DNA of 64,000 bases from Synaphobranchus kaupii (GCA_029718625.1 CM056380.1:103111893-103175892), one strand, 5' to 3'; shown: positions 12,076 to 25,308, counted from the first letter of the stretch. Program-made: numbers and translations. Notes: generated from the letters alone by a model not told the origin.

Positions 12076-13479
12076 TAATCTCCTTGTACTATTCCTCTTG
12101 CACATATTTCACACACTCCTGGGACTCCCTCTCCTCTCCTGACACAACTGCCCGCTTGCATCACGGAACCTAACGCTGAAAAATTGAAAATCAAGTCGAT
12201 TCAAATGACGCGGCGTGCCTCAGCGCGGCCGTACCAAACCCACGTGGCTCAAACCTGTGGCCAGCCCATCCAACAGGGTGGCTGGTAGTTATTTATACCC
12301 ATAGGGATATTACTACAGGGTGCCTGGGCTTACTTAAGCATAAACGTACTACCAGGGTGGCCTGGGTCTCCATTTCTTTTCTCCTTCAGATAACGAAGGA
12401 AGTGACATAAATTAAAAAGCTTTATGAAGACGGATGGTGTGAGGATTCTTCATGGCGCATTTCATCTCATTGCCGGGCAGTCAGAGTTATAGCGTCATGT
12501 CCCCTCTTATCTCCGAGGATCAAGATGGATTGGTGTGGGATGCCGGGGGGAGTTATTGCTAAATCTCTCCAAAACCCAGCATAATTCTGCTCAAGCAACG
12601 GAGGGCCCCACCAATTTAGTCAAGTAATCCACTTGGAATTCATGTCATCACTACCTATCAGACAACTCCGAGCTGCCGGATAGGAACAATAGCAATGCGC
12701 ATCGGAATGCTATAATGTTGCTTCGCCATATCACTGTAGACTCTGTAACAGAGAAATGCTAGCAATATAATGTAACTTGAGGGGACATCGCTGTTTACCA
12801 CCGTAGGGGTGTGCGGCAATGGCTGTAAACTGGGTACACAAAAACAATTCCGAGGGTCTGACTGTCAGTGGAAATATCGCAGTACAGTTTAAAGATCCAA
12901 ATTTAGAAGGAAAATACACGTCAAACAAGTGATAATAAAGGGATTTCTTTCATTTGGAAATGTTTACCTTTGAGTAAAAAGTAAAAAAAAAAAAAGAAAT
13001 TTAACTTTTGTAATGCCAATTTTGTACCCACTCTGTGTTCAGATGGCAATATTTAGCCTCAAGTTTATTCTTAACCTACCTATTCTCATTGTTTCAAATA
13101 TAAAGAATCAGATCACATATTACACTGTGCACTAGAGTTTTCATTCTGCATAATGCAGTTATAGCCCTTTTACCTGTTACCTGGATACCAGCATTTATTT
13201 TTCTCACTTAGTTCCAAGTTATGTGCTTCCAGGCTTTGATCAGAGGAAGGAAAGCTGATGATATGAGAAAACTTAGAGAACGAGTGGGCTGCTTCACAGG
13301 CACTTCACTGCTTCATTTCATTTGTGTGTTGGACTGCTAAATGACACTGGACATCTCGGGACAGCGGGGGCTATTTTTAATCATGGCTGTATTCCAATTT
13401 AATTCACTTAATTTGATATTGTATGTCTTTATTTGGCGTGTTTGTTTGTGTGTTGTGGGTCTGGCCCACTGTCTATGTC
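12076..13479. other. Intron; nothing named
   Basis: Unique, AT-rich towards 12900-13140. No exon, RNA gene or repeat family was recognised. Confidence 0.45.
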
Positions 13480-13566
13480 TTTTTTTTGTTGTTGCTGGTG
13501 GCTACAACTGAAGTTCCCGAAAGGGAAAATAAAAGTTATTTTATTCTATTCTATTCTATTCTATTT
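13480..13566 (+). mobile_element. LINE 3' tail with (ATTCT)n
   Basis: AAGTTCCCGAAAGGGAAAATAA followed by AAAGTT and (ATTCT)5-6 resembles the 3' ends of fish non-LTR elements (a short hairpin TTCCC...GGGAA, then AATAAAG and a pentanucleotide tail). The 5' part is missing, as is usual for truncated retroposition. The family is not assigned. Confidence 0.55.
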
Positions 13567-15187
13567 CTGTCGTGTACATTAGTAACTGGTATGTACCTCA
13601 GGACTGGGAGCCACTAATAAACTGCGTGTTTTCTGCAATAGAACAGTGCTTACATATTTTTTTCCTTTTGGCACACAGCACATAGATGTTTTTTTGTGTA
13701 TTCTAAAGCCTCAGTGGCTATCTATCCAGGGCGCTGAGCATCACTTGTCCTCCAAGAAATGCACTTGGTATCAGATTTGAGCTGGTCCTTTTGGACAATT
13801 AAAAAGGATGTTTGCAGGACTGGCAGGAAAGCAATAAGATTGCCTTTGGGAAGTACAGTCAGTTTCATGGATCCAGACTGCACTGCCATTGTGCGCACAG
13901 CACAGACCAGGAGCCACCTGGCACCCCCAGGCAGCCCAGTGGGGGTCCGGCTAGCCTGCCAGCAGCACGGCCCAGTGCCACGGCCGAACTCTAGGAAATG
14001 GGGACACCGTTTCCTGCGCCTACCCCGACAGACCTGTTTTCATAGGGAGAGGAGAGACGGTTAGGCCCAATTTAAGCTCTGGCGCTAGCTCCAGCCCACA
14101 GCAGCTGCGCAGAGCGCTGACTCACTGCTGAGCTTGTCAGCCGCTGAGACAAAGCCACAGCACAGCGGCACGGTACGTTTTGTTCTCCGTGCCGTCTCAG
14201 CCGAAAACGCCACACGCCCCAGCATTTTCGCACAGAGGGAGAGCCACGAGGTATTTTGGCACAGTTTCCGATGTTCTCAGCGTCCGGCTAGAGGGTTTAT
14301 GTAGCCTATGTAAGGAAAGGGTACGGGCACCGGCCACAGGCCAAATACTGCAGAGAGCTGCGGAGGGAGAGGCCTCCCTTTGAGCCAAGGAGAGGAAGGG
14401 GAGCACGCCACCATTCCTGTGACATCACAAGATTAAACTAGGCCCTTTAACAAGCTCAGTCATAGGCAAGGGATAATCCCTGGAACACAGTATAAATCAG
14501 AACCACTCTGGACCCCACAGGTCCAGCTTTCCCACCCAGCCCCATGCAAATACTCAGACCGGGTTCTTTGCGGGGGTGGTGGTGTTAGCAACATGATGGC
14601 AGGCCATATGCGCCACATTTTGCACAGGTCCACGGTGCCCAGCAGGGATAAGTAGTGAGGTGAAGGGAGCCTGGAGATTCGACCGATTCATTATCGCACG
14701 GAAACACGCGCGGTGGGGGTGGGGCCAAGGCCGCCAACGCCCCAGCTCTCCCGAGCTTTCAAAATCACCAAGCACAGATGACGGTCTGAACGGGCAGAGT
14801 GTCACTGGAGTCACCCAAGTGAGGCACAACACATTAAACGGGGCTCGCTGGTTGGTCGTGCCAAGGTCACCTGATACATGTGGACTAATAAGCACTTATC
14901 TGCAATCAGCTCCATTACAGAAAATAGATAGAAACCAGAGCTTCTTTGCAGCTGTGCTGAACTACAGATAATAACAGTGTACCACTTTGGGCTGACATTG
15001 TAATTATCATGTACTGACGTGGCAGCTTTACACGTGTGGCTACTAAACAATGAAAAATGGTTGTTGTTGGCTATTCCAGCAGTTAAAGATGCCCCTTCAT
15101 GCATCCCATTTATTTTATTATTGGATTTTTTATATTTATTGTCCGGGGAAGGTAGGTAGCCCTGGCATACAACAAGGACTACAGTCG

Positions 15188-15194
<7 letters not shown>
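13567..15194. other. Intron; nothing named
   Basis: Unique sequence, GC-richer at 13860-14400 without a recognisable exon. Open frames on both strands have no family resemblance. Confidence 0.45.
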
Positions 15195-15260
<66 letters not shown>

Positions 15261-15271
15261 AGACACACACA
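15195..15271. repeat. (CA)n microsatellite
   Basis: About 77 bp of CA with a few interruptions, preceded by a short CT run. Confidence 0.97.
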
Positions 15272-15739
15272 GTCCTATGTGTATCGCCTGTGATTCATTC
15301 CACTATCTTCCCTGTCCCCATTTTTTGACAGCAAACCCTAATCAATGCACCACATGACTCACAATCTCAGAGAGGATCATCCATCCCTCTCAAGCATCAT
15401 TGATGCTGACAGACTTTGAAAGCAATATCCTGAAGAAGGGCTTTAATTCAAAAAAGGTACAAAGTTTTATAAATGGAAGGTTATCGTTTCTGGAAACAGA
15501 CAAGCGCGATGCGTTGTAATAAGAGGGATTTGGGTTTCGGGCGGAATAAAATTTGCCAAACCACAGGGTATGTTATCATCAATTTATTTCACAAATGTGT
15601 TCTCCTCCCACCTCAGAGCTGAGCAAAAAAATGAAACATTTTATGTCATTTTTGTGGATTCTTTTTGACGCAAGCCTGTGCCCCTGAGAAAAGACGAAAA
15701 GCACTCCACTCTGAACTAGATATCAATGAAGCAGACTAT
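15272..15739. other. Intron; nothing named
   Basis: Unique sequence between the CA tract and the first Harbinger copy. Confidence 0.5.
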
Positions 15740-17740
15740 GGGCCCTATCTTACACCCGGCGCAAAGCGGCGCTAACGCAAACGCAAGTGTCTTTGCTATC
15801 TTACACCCGGCGCTAGGTCCATAATAACGCGTAACGCTTACGCCGTCAAACTAGCATGTTTGACGGCGTAACTCTTGCGCCATCATTAGTGAACTGGGCG
15901 TGTTGGTCTTAAGATGAGGAGTGGCCAGGATTCTTTTTGGCGTATTGCTATCTTGAGCCAGCAGAAAGCGCTTGCGCTAGAACCACCACAAACCTGGTCT
16001 AAAGTCATGTCGCAGTTGTTTACATGCTATTTTAACGGCGCATATAAGTGCGTCTACATAGGCGTGTGCACAACGCGCATACCCTCCTGTCTGTTACACA
16101 CAGGGGCGTGCACAGGCATGACTAAAATATCTAGATCACAATGTGAAATATTATTATTGTGTAGGCTATATCAAAAATGCATAATAATAAAAGGTTCCAT
16201 AGGTCCACATACCTTTCCCTCAGCGAAGGGAAACAATGCCACATTACATTGCTCTCAGCCCACTCCATCAACATCCAGGCGATGTGCGATGGTACGGGAC
16301 AATGGCTATCCATTAAAAAGGAGCTGATAACACCTATAGCTATCAAGCCTAATGCGTGAATTGTCTTTGCACCTAATGCGTGAATTGTCATTCAATGGAA
16401 AACTCGCGCACGGCAATAGACGGACATTTAAGTTCTGAAAATGCGCTTCAGATGTCATTACAATACAGCTCTGTTTATCTATGAATACAGCCTGTAAGTA
16501 AATAGAATGGTTTGTGACTGAAAAAAGTTCAAAACCTTGTCCAGTGAATATTGCATTTATTGTTTTTCAAATAGCCTAGGCTACAGCGAATTCGCTGTGC
16601 ATAAGGTTTTTTTCGATAGCCTATGGTTAAAAAACGGAGATGTCACCATGTTAACTAAATTGTAACCTTAGCTATTCTTCGTCCTTCATATTTTTTTAAA
16701 TTACAGTGACCAGGTTTCCATACTCTCACCGTTTAAAACCCAGCTGATTTCACCCGTTATTCCTTAACTGAACAAAACGATTTTAAAGAGAACTAAGCGT
16801 CTAATTAGAAACTAAAACAAATTTGCAGCACGTTACACAATTAATTCACAATTAATTTGAATGCCATTCTCTGCACGTGAGCTGCATGTTCTCTGTTTTC
16901 CCTGCTGTAAGTTGCACGTTTAACGGTCTTCCTGGGAAAGTGGATTGTTTTAAAGGATTACGCTACAAGTAAAACAGGTTGGTCACATTTCCATAAACAG
17001 GACATTATTAAACAAGGGGAAATATGCGTGAACTTATGGGTTGCGAACCTGACAGCTTTATTGTATGGCTATTTAGTGTCATCATTAAGGCAAAATAACG
17101 GTATGTATGTTATTAATCAATATTAGCCTACTATGCAGGTAGCCTAATGAACTTTGGATGAAGCTTGAACTTCGAGAACTCCATGAGAACAGCCTCTTGG
17201 AATTGATGTTTGACACTTTCATTGCATAATCAAACGAAATTCGCTGAACAAGCAGGCTAATTTGGCGTTTTCTAAGGTGAGACTGAAGGCATTGATAGCT
17301 TATTCTCAGCTGTTGCAGGTCCTTTTAACGAAATTTAACCGCACATATTTTGTAAAATAACAGCCCTGTCTGGATTTACCGGGAACTCATAGGCTAATGG
17401 TTAGTCCGAATAATATTTATCATACTCCATTTAGCCTATTCCTTGATCACACTAAACACGCACGAGCATGTCTGTTTCGCCATCATAAGCAATCCGCCAA
17501 GGTGGAAAAGCAGGCTTTTAAAGGGAATGGGATATGACATTTTGATTGGTTTATTGAATGTCACGCCCAAGACACACCTATAATTAATGAAGCGACTAGG
17601 TTCAGCCCAGTTGCGCCATGCGCCGTGCTTAGCGCCAAAAAAACACGCCGTTAAAATAGCAAAAGTGGACTTGGACACGCCCTAAATGGACTTAGCGCCA
17701 TGCGCTTAGACTAAGCGCCAAGATCGCCAAGATAGGGCCC
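15740..17740 (+). mobile_element. PIF/Harbinger element, copy 1 (non-autonomous)
   Basis: Starts GGGCCCTATCTTACACCCGG and ends with the inverse AAGATAGGGCCC. A 3-bp direct repeat TAT lies at 15737-15739 and 17741-17743, as expected for the 3-bp duplications of this superfamily. Subterminal blocks are rich in GGCGC and AGCGCCA. The interior (about 16255-16460) matches decayed transposase sequence of the 30488 copy, including a segment reading SINIQA-MCDGTG, but is heavily deleted and stopped. At 2,001 bp it is probably a passenger derivative mobilised by a relative. Confidence 0.85.
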
Positions 17741-18974
17741 TATATGTTACTCTCAAGCTGACAATCCTCTAGGAGCAAAAAAAGATACAATTTCAACACA
17801 ATATTCAATTGCATTATTTTTTTTTTATACTTATCTATTGCAGTCCACAAAGGACAAAAGTGGCCCATGCAAATCCCAGTGTAAATCCATGAGTATATAA
17901 TTCTTCTGTTAGGGAATAGCTGAGACGCAGCTTTATTCAGCACCATATGGCAGCCCCAGGAGTTGCTTCTGCTAATAACCAGGGTTCTGCTAGATATGAC
18001 TGCTGCTGCATTTAAACAACAGACATCGTCATAAGCAGCCAGGAGAGCCAACATGGTATCGCTAATCTCATTACACAGCTCATCGTTCAGTTCCTGTTTT
18101 TCATCAGCAATGAAGCAAAACTCTCAGGACTTCGAGTTCCATGAGGCCCCTGTTTGAAGGGGATACTGTACACACAGTGATGTCGCCACACCGTGTGTGC
18201 GTGTGGGGGGGGGGGGGGGGGTGGTATATGTTAATCGCACAGTGCCGTGCCTTTGAAGAGATAGAACAGCTGCTCTGTTTGTTCTCTTAAAGAGCGTCAC
18301 AGTCATCAGCTGTGTGTGAGATGCCCCTTGCCTGGATCTGGGGCCAATGCTAAGGGGAGACCTGTGAAGTACGGAGACAAGTTTCCACCTCTGAGAAAAT
18401 CACGCGCGTGTCACAATACATTCCGTATGGGCCACGGGCCCTACCTGCGTGGAGTAACAGACTCACAGCGTCACATGTCTTTGCCATTTGCTGATAGGGG
18501 CGTGTCAAAACTACCATTTAGCCGACAGCAGAGAGGGGTAATATTCACTGGGAGTCTGTGAAATGTACGTGTAAGTGGTAGACGTGTGGCTGGTGGGAGA
18601 TAATAGAGTTCAGACAGAGGACACATCCATGACGTCGCTGGCGAGACACTGCGTATCCCAGAACAGTACATAATCAATGCTGTCCTCTGTTTCCCTTTCC
18701 TTTTGATGCTCAAATCCAGTTATGGTCCCTGTAGTCCCTTGTGCACTTCCCAGCACATTACGCGCCTGTATGCATGTGTACTCCTGGACTTGATGCTGGT
18801 GCATTGGAGGTAACGACAGATGTAATCCAACCTCTCAGTTCGTTTGAGGGGTTTTTCAGTGTTTCATTAATATTTAAACTGATACCATGGTAAACCTGTG
18901 TAGCACAGGCTACTGAAAAAATAAAGATTTATATGAGAAAAACATCAATGTTCTTTGAGATTTATGACAATATA
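17741..18974. other. Intron; poly-G tract
   Basis: Unique sequence. A run of 17 G at 18205-18221 is preceded by TG repeats. No exon recognised. Confidence 0.5.
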
Positions 18975-19536
18975 TACAGTGCAGACACAATTTTTGTTGT
19001 TTTGGCTCTGTACTCCAGCACATTGGAATTGAAATGAAACAGTGACTGTGAGGTTAAAGTGCAGACTTTCAGCTTTAATTTGAGGGGTTTTGCATCCATA
19101 TCGGGTAAACCGTGTAGCAATTGTAGCCATTTTTATACATAGTCCCCCCATTTTAGGGGACCAAAAGTAATTGGACAAATTAACATAAACTTAAATAAAG
19201 TCATCATTTAATATTTGGTTGCATATCCTTTGGCATGCCATGACTTCCTGATGTCTGTGACCCAAAAACATCAAAAGACTGGGGGTGGGTCTAGATTAAG
19301 CTGTAAATTACATGGGAATAGTGTTGATCACATGGTTGGCTAAATGGCTGTAAGTCATCAAGGGTCTGAGCTATCCAACGAGCCTGAAATCATCACTCTG
19401 CTGCCAGATATGCAGTAGATATGGATGGATCACTCCTTTGCGCAGATGGCAAATTTGGTCAATTCTCACCTATTTAGATCAGATCCAAAACAACAAGACA
19501 TGTGTCACTGTCCAAATACTTACGGACTGTACTGTA
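18975..19536. mobile_element. Tc1/mariner-like non-autonomous element
   Basis: The left end is TACAGTGCAGACACAA followed by TTTTTGTTGTTTTGGCTCTG; the right end is CCAAAACAACAAGACATGTG... and closes with ACTGTA, inverted to the left. Terminal TA fits a Tc1/mariner target. The left terminal repeat lacks about 25 bp present on the right. The interior (GGGGACCAAAAGTAATTGGA near 19155) matches a repeat widespread in ray-finned fish. No transposase. Confidence 0.75.
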
Positions 19537-20442
19537 AAAATTGTGTGCAGCTGGATGCTGATGGTCAGTTTTATGCTATTGCATATATGCTACGGTTTTG
19601 AGCATTTCTTATTGATAACAAGCCCCTTCATGTCATGATCTGGCCTCATTTGAAAGCAACCAGAATATTTTTCATAAATGGGGGCTCTGGGGAAATTTTG
19701 CAAGGTCATCAGGCACAAGATACAGAGGAAGATTTAAAGTATCTGAAAAACAACTTAAATCTACGTAGAAATGCGTAATGTCATTAGCATGTGGATATTG
19801 TGTTGATTAGTAACTAAATCAATTGCAACAAGCAGACCATTGTTGCTACAGAGCTGCATTTGTGTCTTCCCTTGGGTAAATATCTTCTGATAAATATCCA
19901 AAATGACAGTCCTGCCTAAACTTTAATTGGCCATCTCCTTGGAACAAATGTTGAATGAAAGGGAACCGTGTTTTGGTACAAAACACTGTCTTTATTCCCC
20001 TTACCCACATGACCAGAACGATTTCATGGAGTCATCACACGACACAAAGCTCAATTGGACATGTGCTTAAGAAAATTGTTGCTTTTTACAGACATTCACT
20101 GTGCTAAATGGCCTCCGTTTTGTTCATGAACCATGTGTTAAGGAAGTCCAGGTACTATTCCCATTGCCCACTGGCTAGACTGCTGGATAGGACTGTGTGT
20201 CCATCTTAAGACCCCTGCCTGGTCTCACAGCAGTGCCTGGCAATGGAAACTTTCACATATTTTTGTCTAAGCACCAGATATCCTCTCGGAATCATGTGCC
20301 TCTAAAGCAGCAGACTCTCTCTCTCTCTCTCTGTCTCTCCCTCAGACACACAGATGCACACACCTTTAATACTGAAACAGTAGCCCTTACTTAGTTTAAA
20401 GAGTCATTTTTCACATTGGTATTAGTTGAAGCAACGGCAGCC
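19537..20442. other. Intron; short CT tract
   Basis: Unique, with a CT run at about 20315-20342. No exon was recognised. Confidence 0.45.
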
Positions 20443-21209
20443 TTAAAGAGTAAGCAGCAGATAATGGACAACATTTATATTTACAAACTAGACCGGTATC
20501 TAGACAACAATATCAGTTTCTTTTTTTATATGACTACATGCAAATTATATAAAATTAGCGAACTTTGAAAAAACCGCTGAAAACTATAGACTTTTATATG
20601 TGAAATTTAATGTATATCGGTGGTAGAGGTGTCCCGGTATTATGCAGAGCTTGGCTCGGACTGGGTGTCTAACTGGGGGGGCGAGCTGGTTAGCGCCTAT
20701 GGTATACAACAATGGCATATACAACAAAATCCGACAGTTCTGAGGAGGAAGAGGAATTTGAGTATTTTGAGCAGGGATAAATTGGCAAAGATATGTTTAC
20801 TGAGCCGTTTAGCTTTGAAACTGATGCCACACCAAGTCAAGAAGCAGAAAATCCTCCAACAGACAATGGACAATTGAATCGCGTTGAAAGATCAGACTGG
20901 TATAACGTTAGCCTAACGTTAGCTAGTTGAGTACTCTATTTCTCTTTGCGTGTTGCATTGGTAAGCTGCTGAAGAACGTTGACAGTACCACGTATGACGT
21001 CAACGTTTTGACAAAAAATGTTCTTTTATAAAATATGAAAAATGTTGGAGGCGGGGCGAAAGCGGTACTGGAAACACTTCTTAAACATCGATATCCAACA
21101 TTTATATAACATTCATATACTTTATGATTACATAATTTTATACCAGTCATTTTTCTTTAACATTTCTTGAATTTCCAGCGTTTTAAATTATCTGGTGCTT
21201 ACTCTTTAA
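20443..21209 (+). mobile_element. TTAA-flanked DNA transposon derivative
   Basis: Terminal repeats AGAGTAAGCAGCAGATAAT (left) and inverted AATTATCTGGTGCTTACTCT (right) are bounded by TTAA at 20443-20446 and 21206-21209, giving a 759-bp body. A short acidic open frame begins at 20712 (MAYTTKSDSSEEEEEFEYFE) and stops at 20780; the frame continues openly past the stop for about 50 codons. It looks like the N-terminal remnant of an element-encoded protein truncated by internal deletion. A TTAA target fits piggyBac or Kolobok; the protein is not identified. Confidence 0.8.
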
Positions 21210-21560
21210 GGCTATAAAACTTGCAATACTCAGTATTTTCTGGAAAAGAGTGATCTCTGAGTATCTTCAGCCTGTACCCACCTTAGAACAGAGTAGTAGC
21301 CCTCGAGCTGAATTTTCACTGAGATAATGACAAAATAAGTTATTTTTAGCTGTCCTTCATCCATATTTTCCCCTAGACTCCCCCATCAGGGCAACAACTT
21401 TTTTAGTAAAAACTGGCGATAGGTTGCATCATAGATCTGATCTGATCTAGATTCAAATGGAGAAGTGAGGTACTGTAGTGGTCTGCGATCACAACCGCCC
21501 GCACCCCCTCGGGATCCATTATCTTTTAGATAGCCTTTCTTTAAATATCCCTTTTTAACC

Positions 21561-22107
21561 TACACTACACCGCCAAAACTATCCGGACACCTCTTAGTCT
21601 GGGGCTGTTCTTCATGGGTCGGGTTAAGCCCTTTAGTTCCAGTGAGGGCAAATGTTAACGCTACCGCATACACTGGCATTCTCGACGATTGTGGGCTTCT
21701 AACTTTTGTGGCAACAGTTTTTGGGAACGGCCCTTTGCTCTTTCAGCATGACAATGCCCCCGTGCACAAATCGAGGTCCGTACAGAAATGGTTTGCTGAG
21801 ATCAGTGTGGTAGAACTTAACAGTCCTGCACAGAGCGCTGACCTCAACCCCGTCAAACACCTTCGGGATCAATTGGAAAGCCAACTGCGAGCCAGGCTTA
21901 ATTGCCCAACACCAGTGCCTGACCTCACTAATGCTCTTGCGCTCAATGGAAGCAAATCCCAGGCAGCAAAGTAACAACATCTAGTGGAAAGACTTCCCAG
22001 AAGAGTGGAGGCTATCATAGGGGGGACCAACTCCATAACAATACCCATGATTTTGGAATGAGATGTTGGAGGAGCAGGTGTCCATATACTTCTTGCCATG
22101 TAGTGTA
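21561..22107 (+). mobile_element. Tc1-like transposon remnant, internally deleted
   Basis: TA at 21561-21562 and 22106-22107 bracket inverted ends CACTACACCGCCAAAACTAT and ATACTTCTTGCCATGTAGTG. The 543-bp body lacks the N-terminal and central transposase but keeps its C-terminal third. Full Tc1-like elements are about 1.2-1.6 kb, so more than half is gone. Confidence 0.92.
21642..22063 (+). pseudogene. Tc1-like transposase C-terminal fragment
   Basis: Encodes [20 protein letters not shown], then [20 protein letters not shown] and [12 protein letters not shown]. This is the DDE transposase region with the second catalytic Asp (HDNAPVH). The third acidic residue, normally Glu in NPIEHLWDELE, is Lys here (NPVKHLRD), so the active site is lost. 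A frameshift near 21935 moves the last block (VERLPRRVEAII) to another frame. Dead remnant inside the TA-flanked element. Confidence 0.93.
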
Positions 22108-22544
22108 TGATGGGGTCCCTTGGATGCCCTTGAGCCTGGATGGGGTTCAAACCCCCTGCCATAAAGCTTCTCCTCAGAATAAAAGTTAAAAGACGATGCA
22201 ATTATGTCCACAACCACAAGGCAGAGGCACATTGCCCAGAGACTGCTCTTCCAGAGACAAACATAATGCTTGTCAAACAAGCAGCACGAATGGCCCAGAA
22301 AATCAAACAACGTCTCAGAACCTACAGGCCATGGCACAGGGGACGGATTCTACGTTTCATAATACCCACGGGCCCAGTGCTTTAAAACTGACTGAAAAGA
22401 TCCGGCTCTACCGTGTGACCCCAAGTCCCCAATTCTATCATGAGCTGCTTGTGAGATCAAAACACAATGCCTGTAGAGCGAGTCAGTCACATAGCTGGGT
22501 GAGGGTAGCTAGCTGGTGGACCCTGTTCTTGTACACACCTGACT

Positions 22545-22618
22545 CCCATACATTCTGAGCTGAATGATGGAGCTATGGGTTGAACCCATACATTCTGAGC
22601 TGAATGATGGAGCTATGG
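22545..22618. repeat. 40-bp tandem duplication, 1.85 copies
   Basis: The unit beginning CCCATACATTCTGAGCTGAA occurs at 22545 and again at 22585 without mismatch over the 34 bp shared. The duplication is recent. Confidence 0.9.
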
Positions 22619-23095
22619 TGGGGAGAAGTGAAGAACAACTGCCATGTGACCCAGAGTGGACCAATGAGGTGCATGGGCTAGTTGAGCCCAAAAAAATGTT
22701 ATACTAAAACTAGAGCACCATTTCTTAACATATTCAGATTGCAACCATAAGATTATTCAAATTGGCTTTCCTGTCTTCGTAGACAGTGAAATATATTCAA
22801 ATTAAGCACTTCTGGGATGATTTAATTTCATTGCTCATGCACCCCAGTTCCATCCTGAATAATATTTTGCTCAATAAAATAGAATATCCTTTTTAGGAAT
22901 TTTTGACCAAACCTGGCACAACATGAGTTTTATTTATAATCTAATGTATATACTGCTACTTGTTTTCCCCGTCCAACCAGTAATGAGCAGTAGCAGTATA
23001 GTGTATAGGATTGAGAGACAGGGCCAAATACACCTCCTCTCTGAGCCTTGGTACATGATAGACATACCCACAGTATCTAAGAGAATAAAACAGAA

Positions 23096-23096
23096 G

Positions 23097-23141
<45 letters not shown>

Positions 23142-23163
23142 GTTTGTGTGCGTGTGTGTGCGC

Positions 23164-23231
<68 letters not shown>

Positions 23232-23271
23232 GCGTGTGTGCGTGTGTGCGTGTGTGTGTGTGTGCGCGTGT
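23096..23271. repeat. (TG)n microsatellite, about 176 bp
   Basis: TG with interspersed CG and TT variants. It gives artificial Cys/Val open frames on the plus strand and His/Thr frames on the minus strand. Confidence 0.98.
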
Positions 23272-24060
23272 GACCTAAATATAAATAAACTGTAGTCCAA
23301 GTCTACCCTAGTGCGAATATCCTGTCTCCAAAATATATATTTTTTAAATGCTGATCCTAGCTAGACCATAACTAGCATTCATCAAATCAATGCTTGAGCT
23401 TAAAGAATTTAAGAAAAGCTTCAGTTGTTCTTCCTGTGGTATTTATATATGCATTAATTTGGGATTAGCAACTGTATAGGTTACTAATATTATCAATAAG
23501 ACAGGCAATACCAATACCAATAACTAGAGCAAAGAAAAAAAGCAAGAAACAGGAACTAGCATTCTAGATAAAAGCTTCATTAGATAAATAACATGATATA
23601 ATGAATGGCTTGTCTACCACACATAGATTGTGTGACAATATGTTGGAAGGTGTCTCACCTGGGGGTTAGGCTCTAGTATGCTATAAAGAATATTGTGAAA
23701 AAAAAAAAAGTCTTTGTAAAATCCACATTATAATAATATTTAGAATTAATTTTATTTAAAAAGGAGTGTGGCTGCGTGCTGTAAAGTAGAGAATGGTCTA
23801 TTAGCATAGTATATTCCTACCACCCCTGATCTGAGCAACATGTCTGTTTGGCCTTTTCTGACTTTCCTTTATTTCATCCTTTCTAAAATCCTCCAGTGTC
23901 TTTGGAGAGAGAGAGTGCCTGAATGCGCTGAGTCGGCACATCAGGTGAAAGACCATTTGTCCCCCTGGTCCAGTCTATGAGTCAGACAGGGAATACTCTG
24001 GACTCTGAACACAACATGCTGAAAATTAGAATGAGCCGCACAAAACCAACACCCCTCCCC

Positions 24061-24106
24061 ACACACACACACACACACGCATACACACACGCACACACAC
24101 ACACAA
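24061..24106. repeat. (CA)n microsatellite
   Basis: Interrupted CA tract of about 46 bp. Confidence 0.95.
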
Positions 24107-25074
24107 ACTGGCTTCACAGCCAATCAGGATGTGGGAAGGAGCTCCTAACAAGGAAGAGGTTTTTATATTAGTGATGAAAGGGTAAGCCACAAAAAGGGTG
24201 GAGCTATCAGGCACTATCAATAATGCGTTTTACACTACAGCCATCTGGCATCAGGTTCAAACTGATTGCAGCGAAAGCAGCCATAAAGAAAAAAATGTGT
24301 TAACAACTAATTTTACAAACCTAGGAGAAGGAGAGTTGCATGCACGTATGCGATGTGTAATCCCTGATCCATTAACAGAAGTGTAATATTGTCGCATAAC
24401 AAAGCATTATTGAGTTGAAACACGCCTAGTAAAACCCCATTTCCAAGTACATTAAAAGCCAATCTCAGCTACTGTGACTTACAAACAAGAAGTATTAGAA
24501 ATGCACAAAAATTAATAAATTATTAAACAGATCTGCTTCAGTTTGTTTAAACAGCGACAATGTATTTATGAACTAATGCCCTTTCCATCAGAAAACATGC
24601 CTGCATGTAGCTCGTTCAATAAATAATATAACCACCAAGTCTAAAATTTATGTTGTACACAAAAACAGTCAAGTCAGAGCCTCCTCAACTTTCAGAAGCA
24701 GTTTTTATTACACGCAAAGATACACTAGTATTATTCCAGCTCAGCAAAAAATGCAGTTAAAATGCTGTGTTTAAAAAAAAATTTTAACTAACACATGCAA
24801 ACACAATAAAGCATTGTAATTAATTTAACATGGATGTTCCCATACATTGAAAATACCCTTGCTTTGGACAGCACTCATTTTGACTGATTCAATACCAGTC
24901 TGCGATCGACTGTAAAAGGTAACTTTACTCCACTGATTATTGAATTCACTAGGCCTCAATTACCCAATATTATTTTCCACATGTACTCACTGTGGCAGCT
25001 ATGACAGTTGCTCAAAGAAGTCCACGAGTGGAGTGATAGGGCCTCTATAACAGCAGTCCTCACAAAACCTGTGT

Positions 25075-25308
25075 CCAGGTGGCAGAGATGTGGACTCAAG
25101 TCATTGTGACTTGGACTCGAGTCGACTCGAGTCACTGTTTTTATGACTTGCGACTCGACTTGGAAGTTAAAGACTCATGACTTGACTTCTCCAAGTCTTC
25201 TCCAATACATAACTTGCCCAAGAAAAAATGACTTGGGACTTGCTTGAGACTTGGACCAAATGACTTGAGACTTACTAAGAGGGACTTGGTCACATGTCTG
25301 CCAGGTGG
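25075..25308. mobile_element. hAT-type MITE with perfect 8-bp duplication
   Basis: The body 25083-25300 (218 bp) starts CAGAGATGTGGACTCAAGTC and ends GGTCACATGTCTG, inverted to the start. CCAGGTGG occurs directly before and directly after (25075-25082, 25301-25308). An 8-bp duplication with CAGAG-type ends is the hAT hallmark. The interior is dense in GACTTG and GACTCGAG motifs typical of subterminal hAT binding sites. No open frame. Confidence 0.95.

Larger units (their letters stand above)
22619..25074. other. Intron; microsatellites only
   Basis: Holds a long TG tract (23096-23271) with CG-containing interruptions and a CA tract (24061-24106). The remainder is AT-rich unique sequence without recognised exon or transposon. 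Confidence 0.5.

Noticed and set aside
23096..23300. Cys/Val and His/Thr repeat proteins in TG/CA tracts (also 34.3, 54.7, 57.2 and 58.8 kb)
   Set aside because: Dinucleotide repeats read in frame, not proteins.
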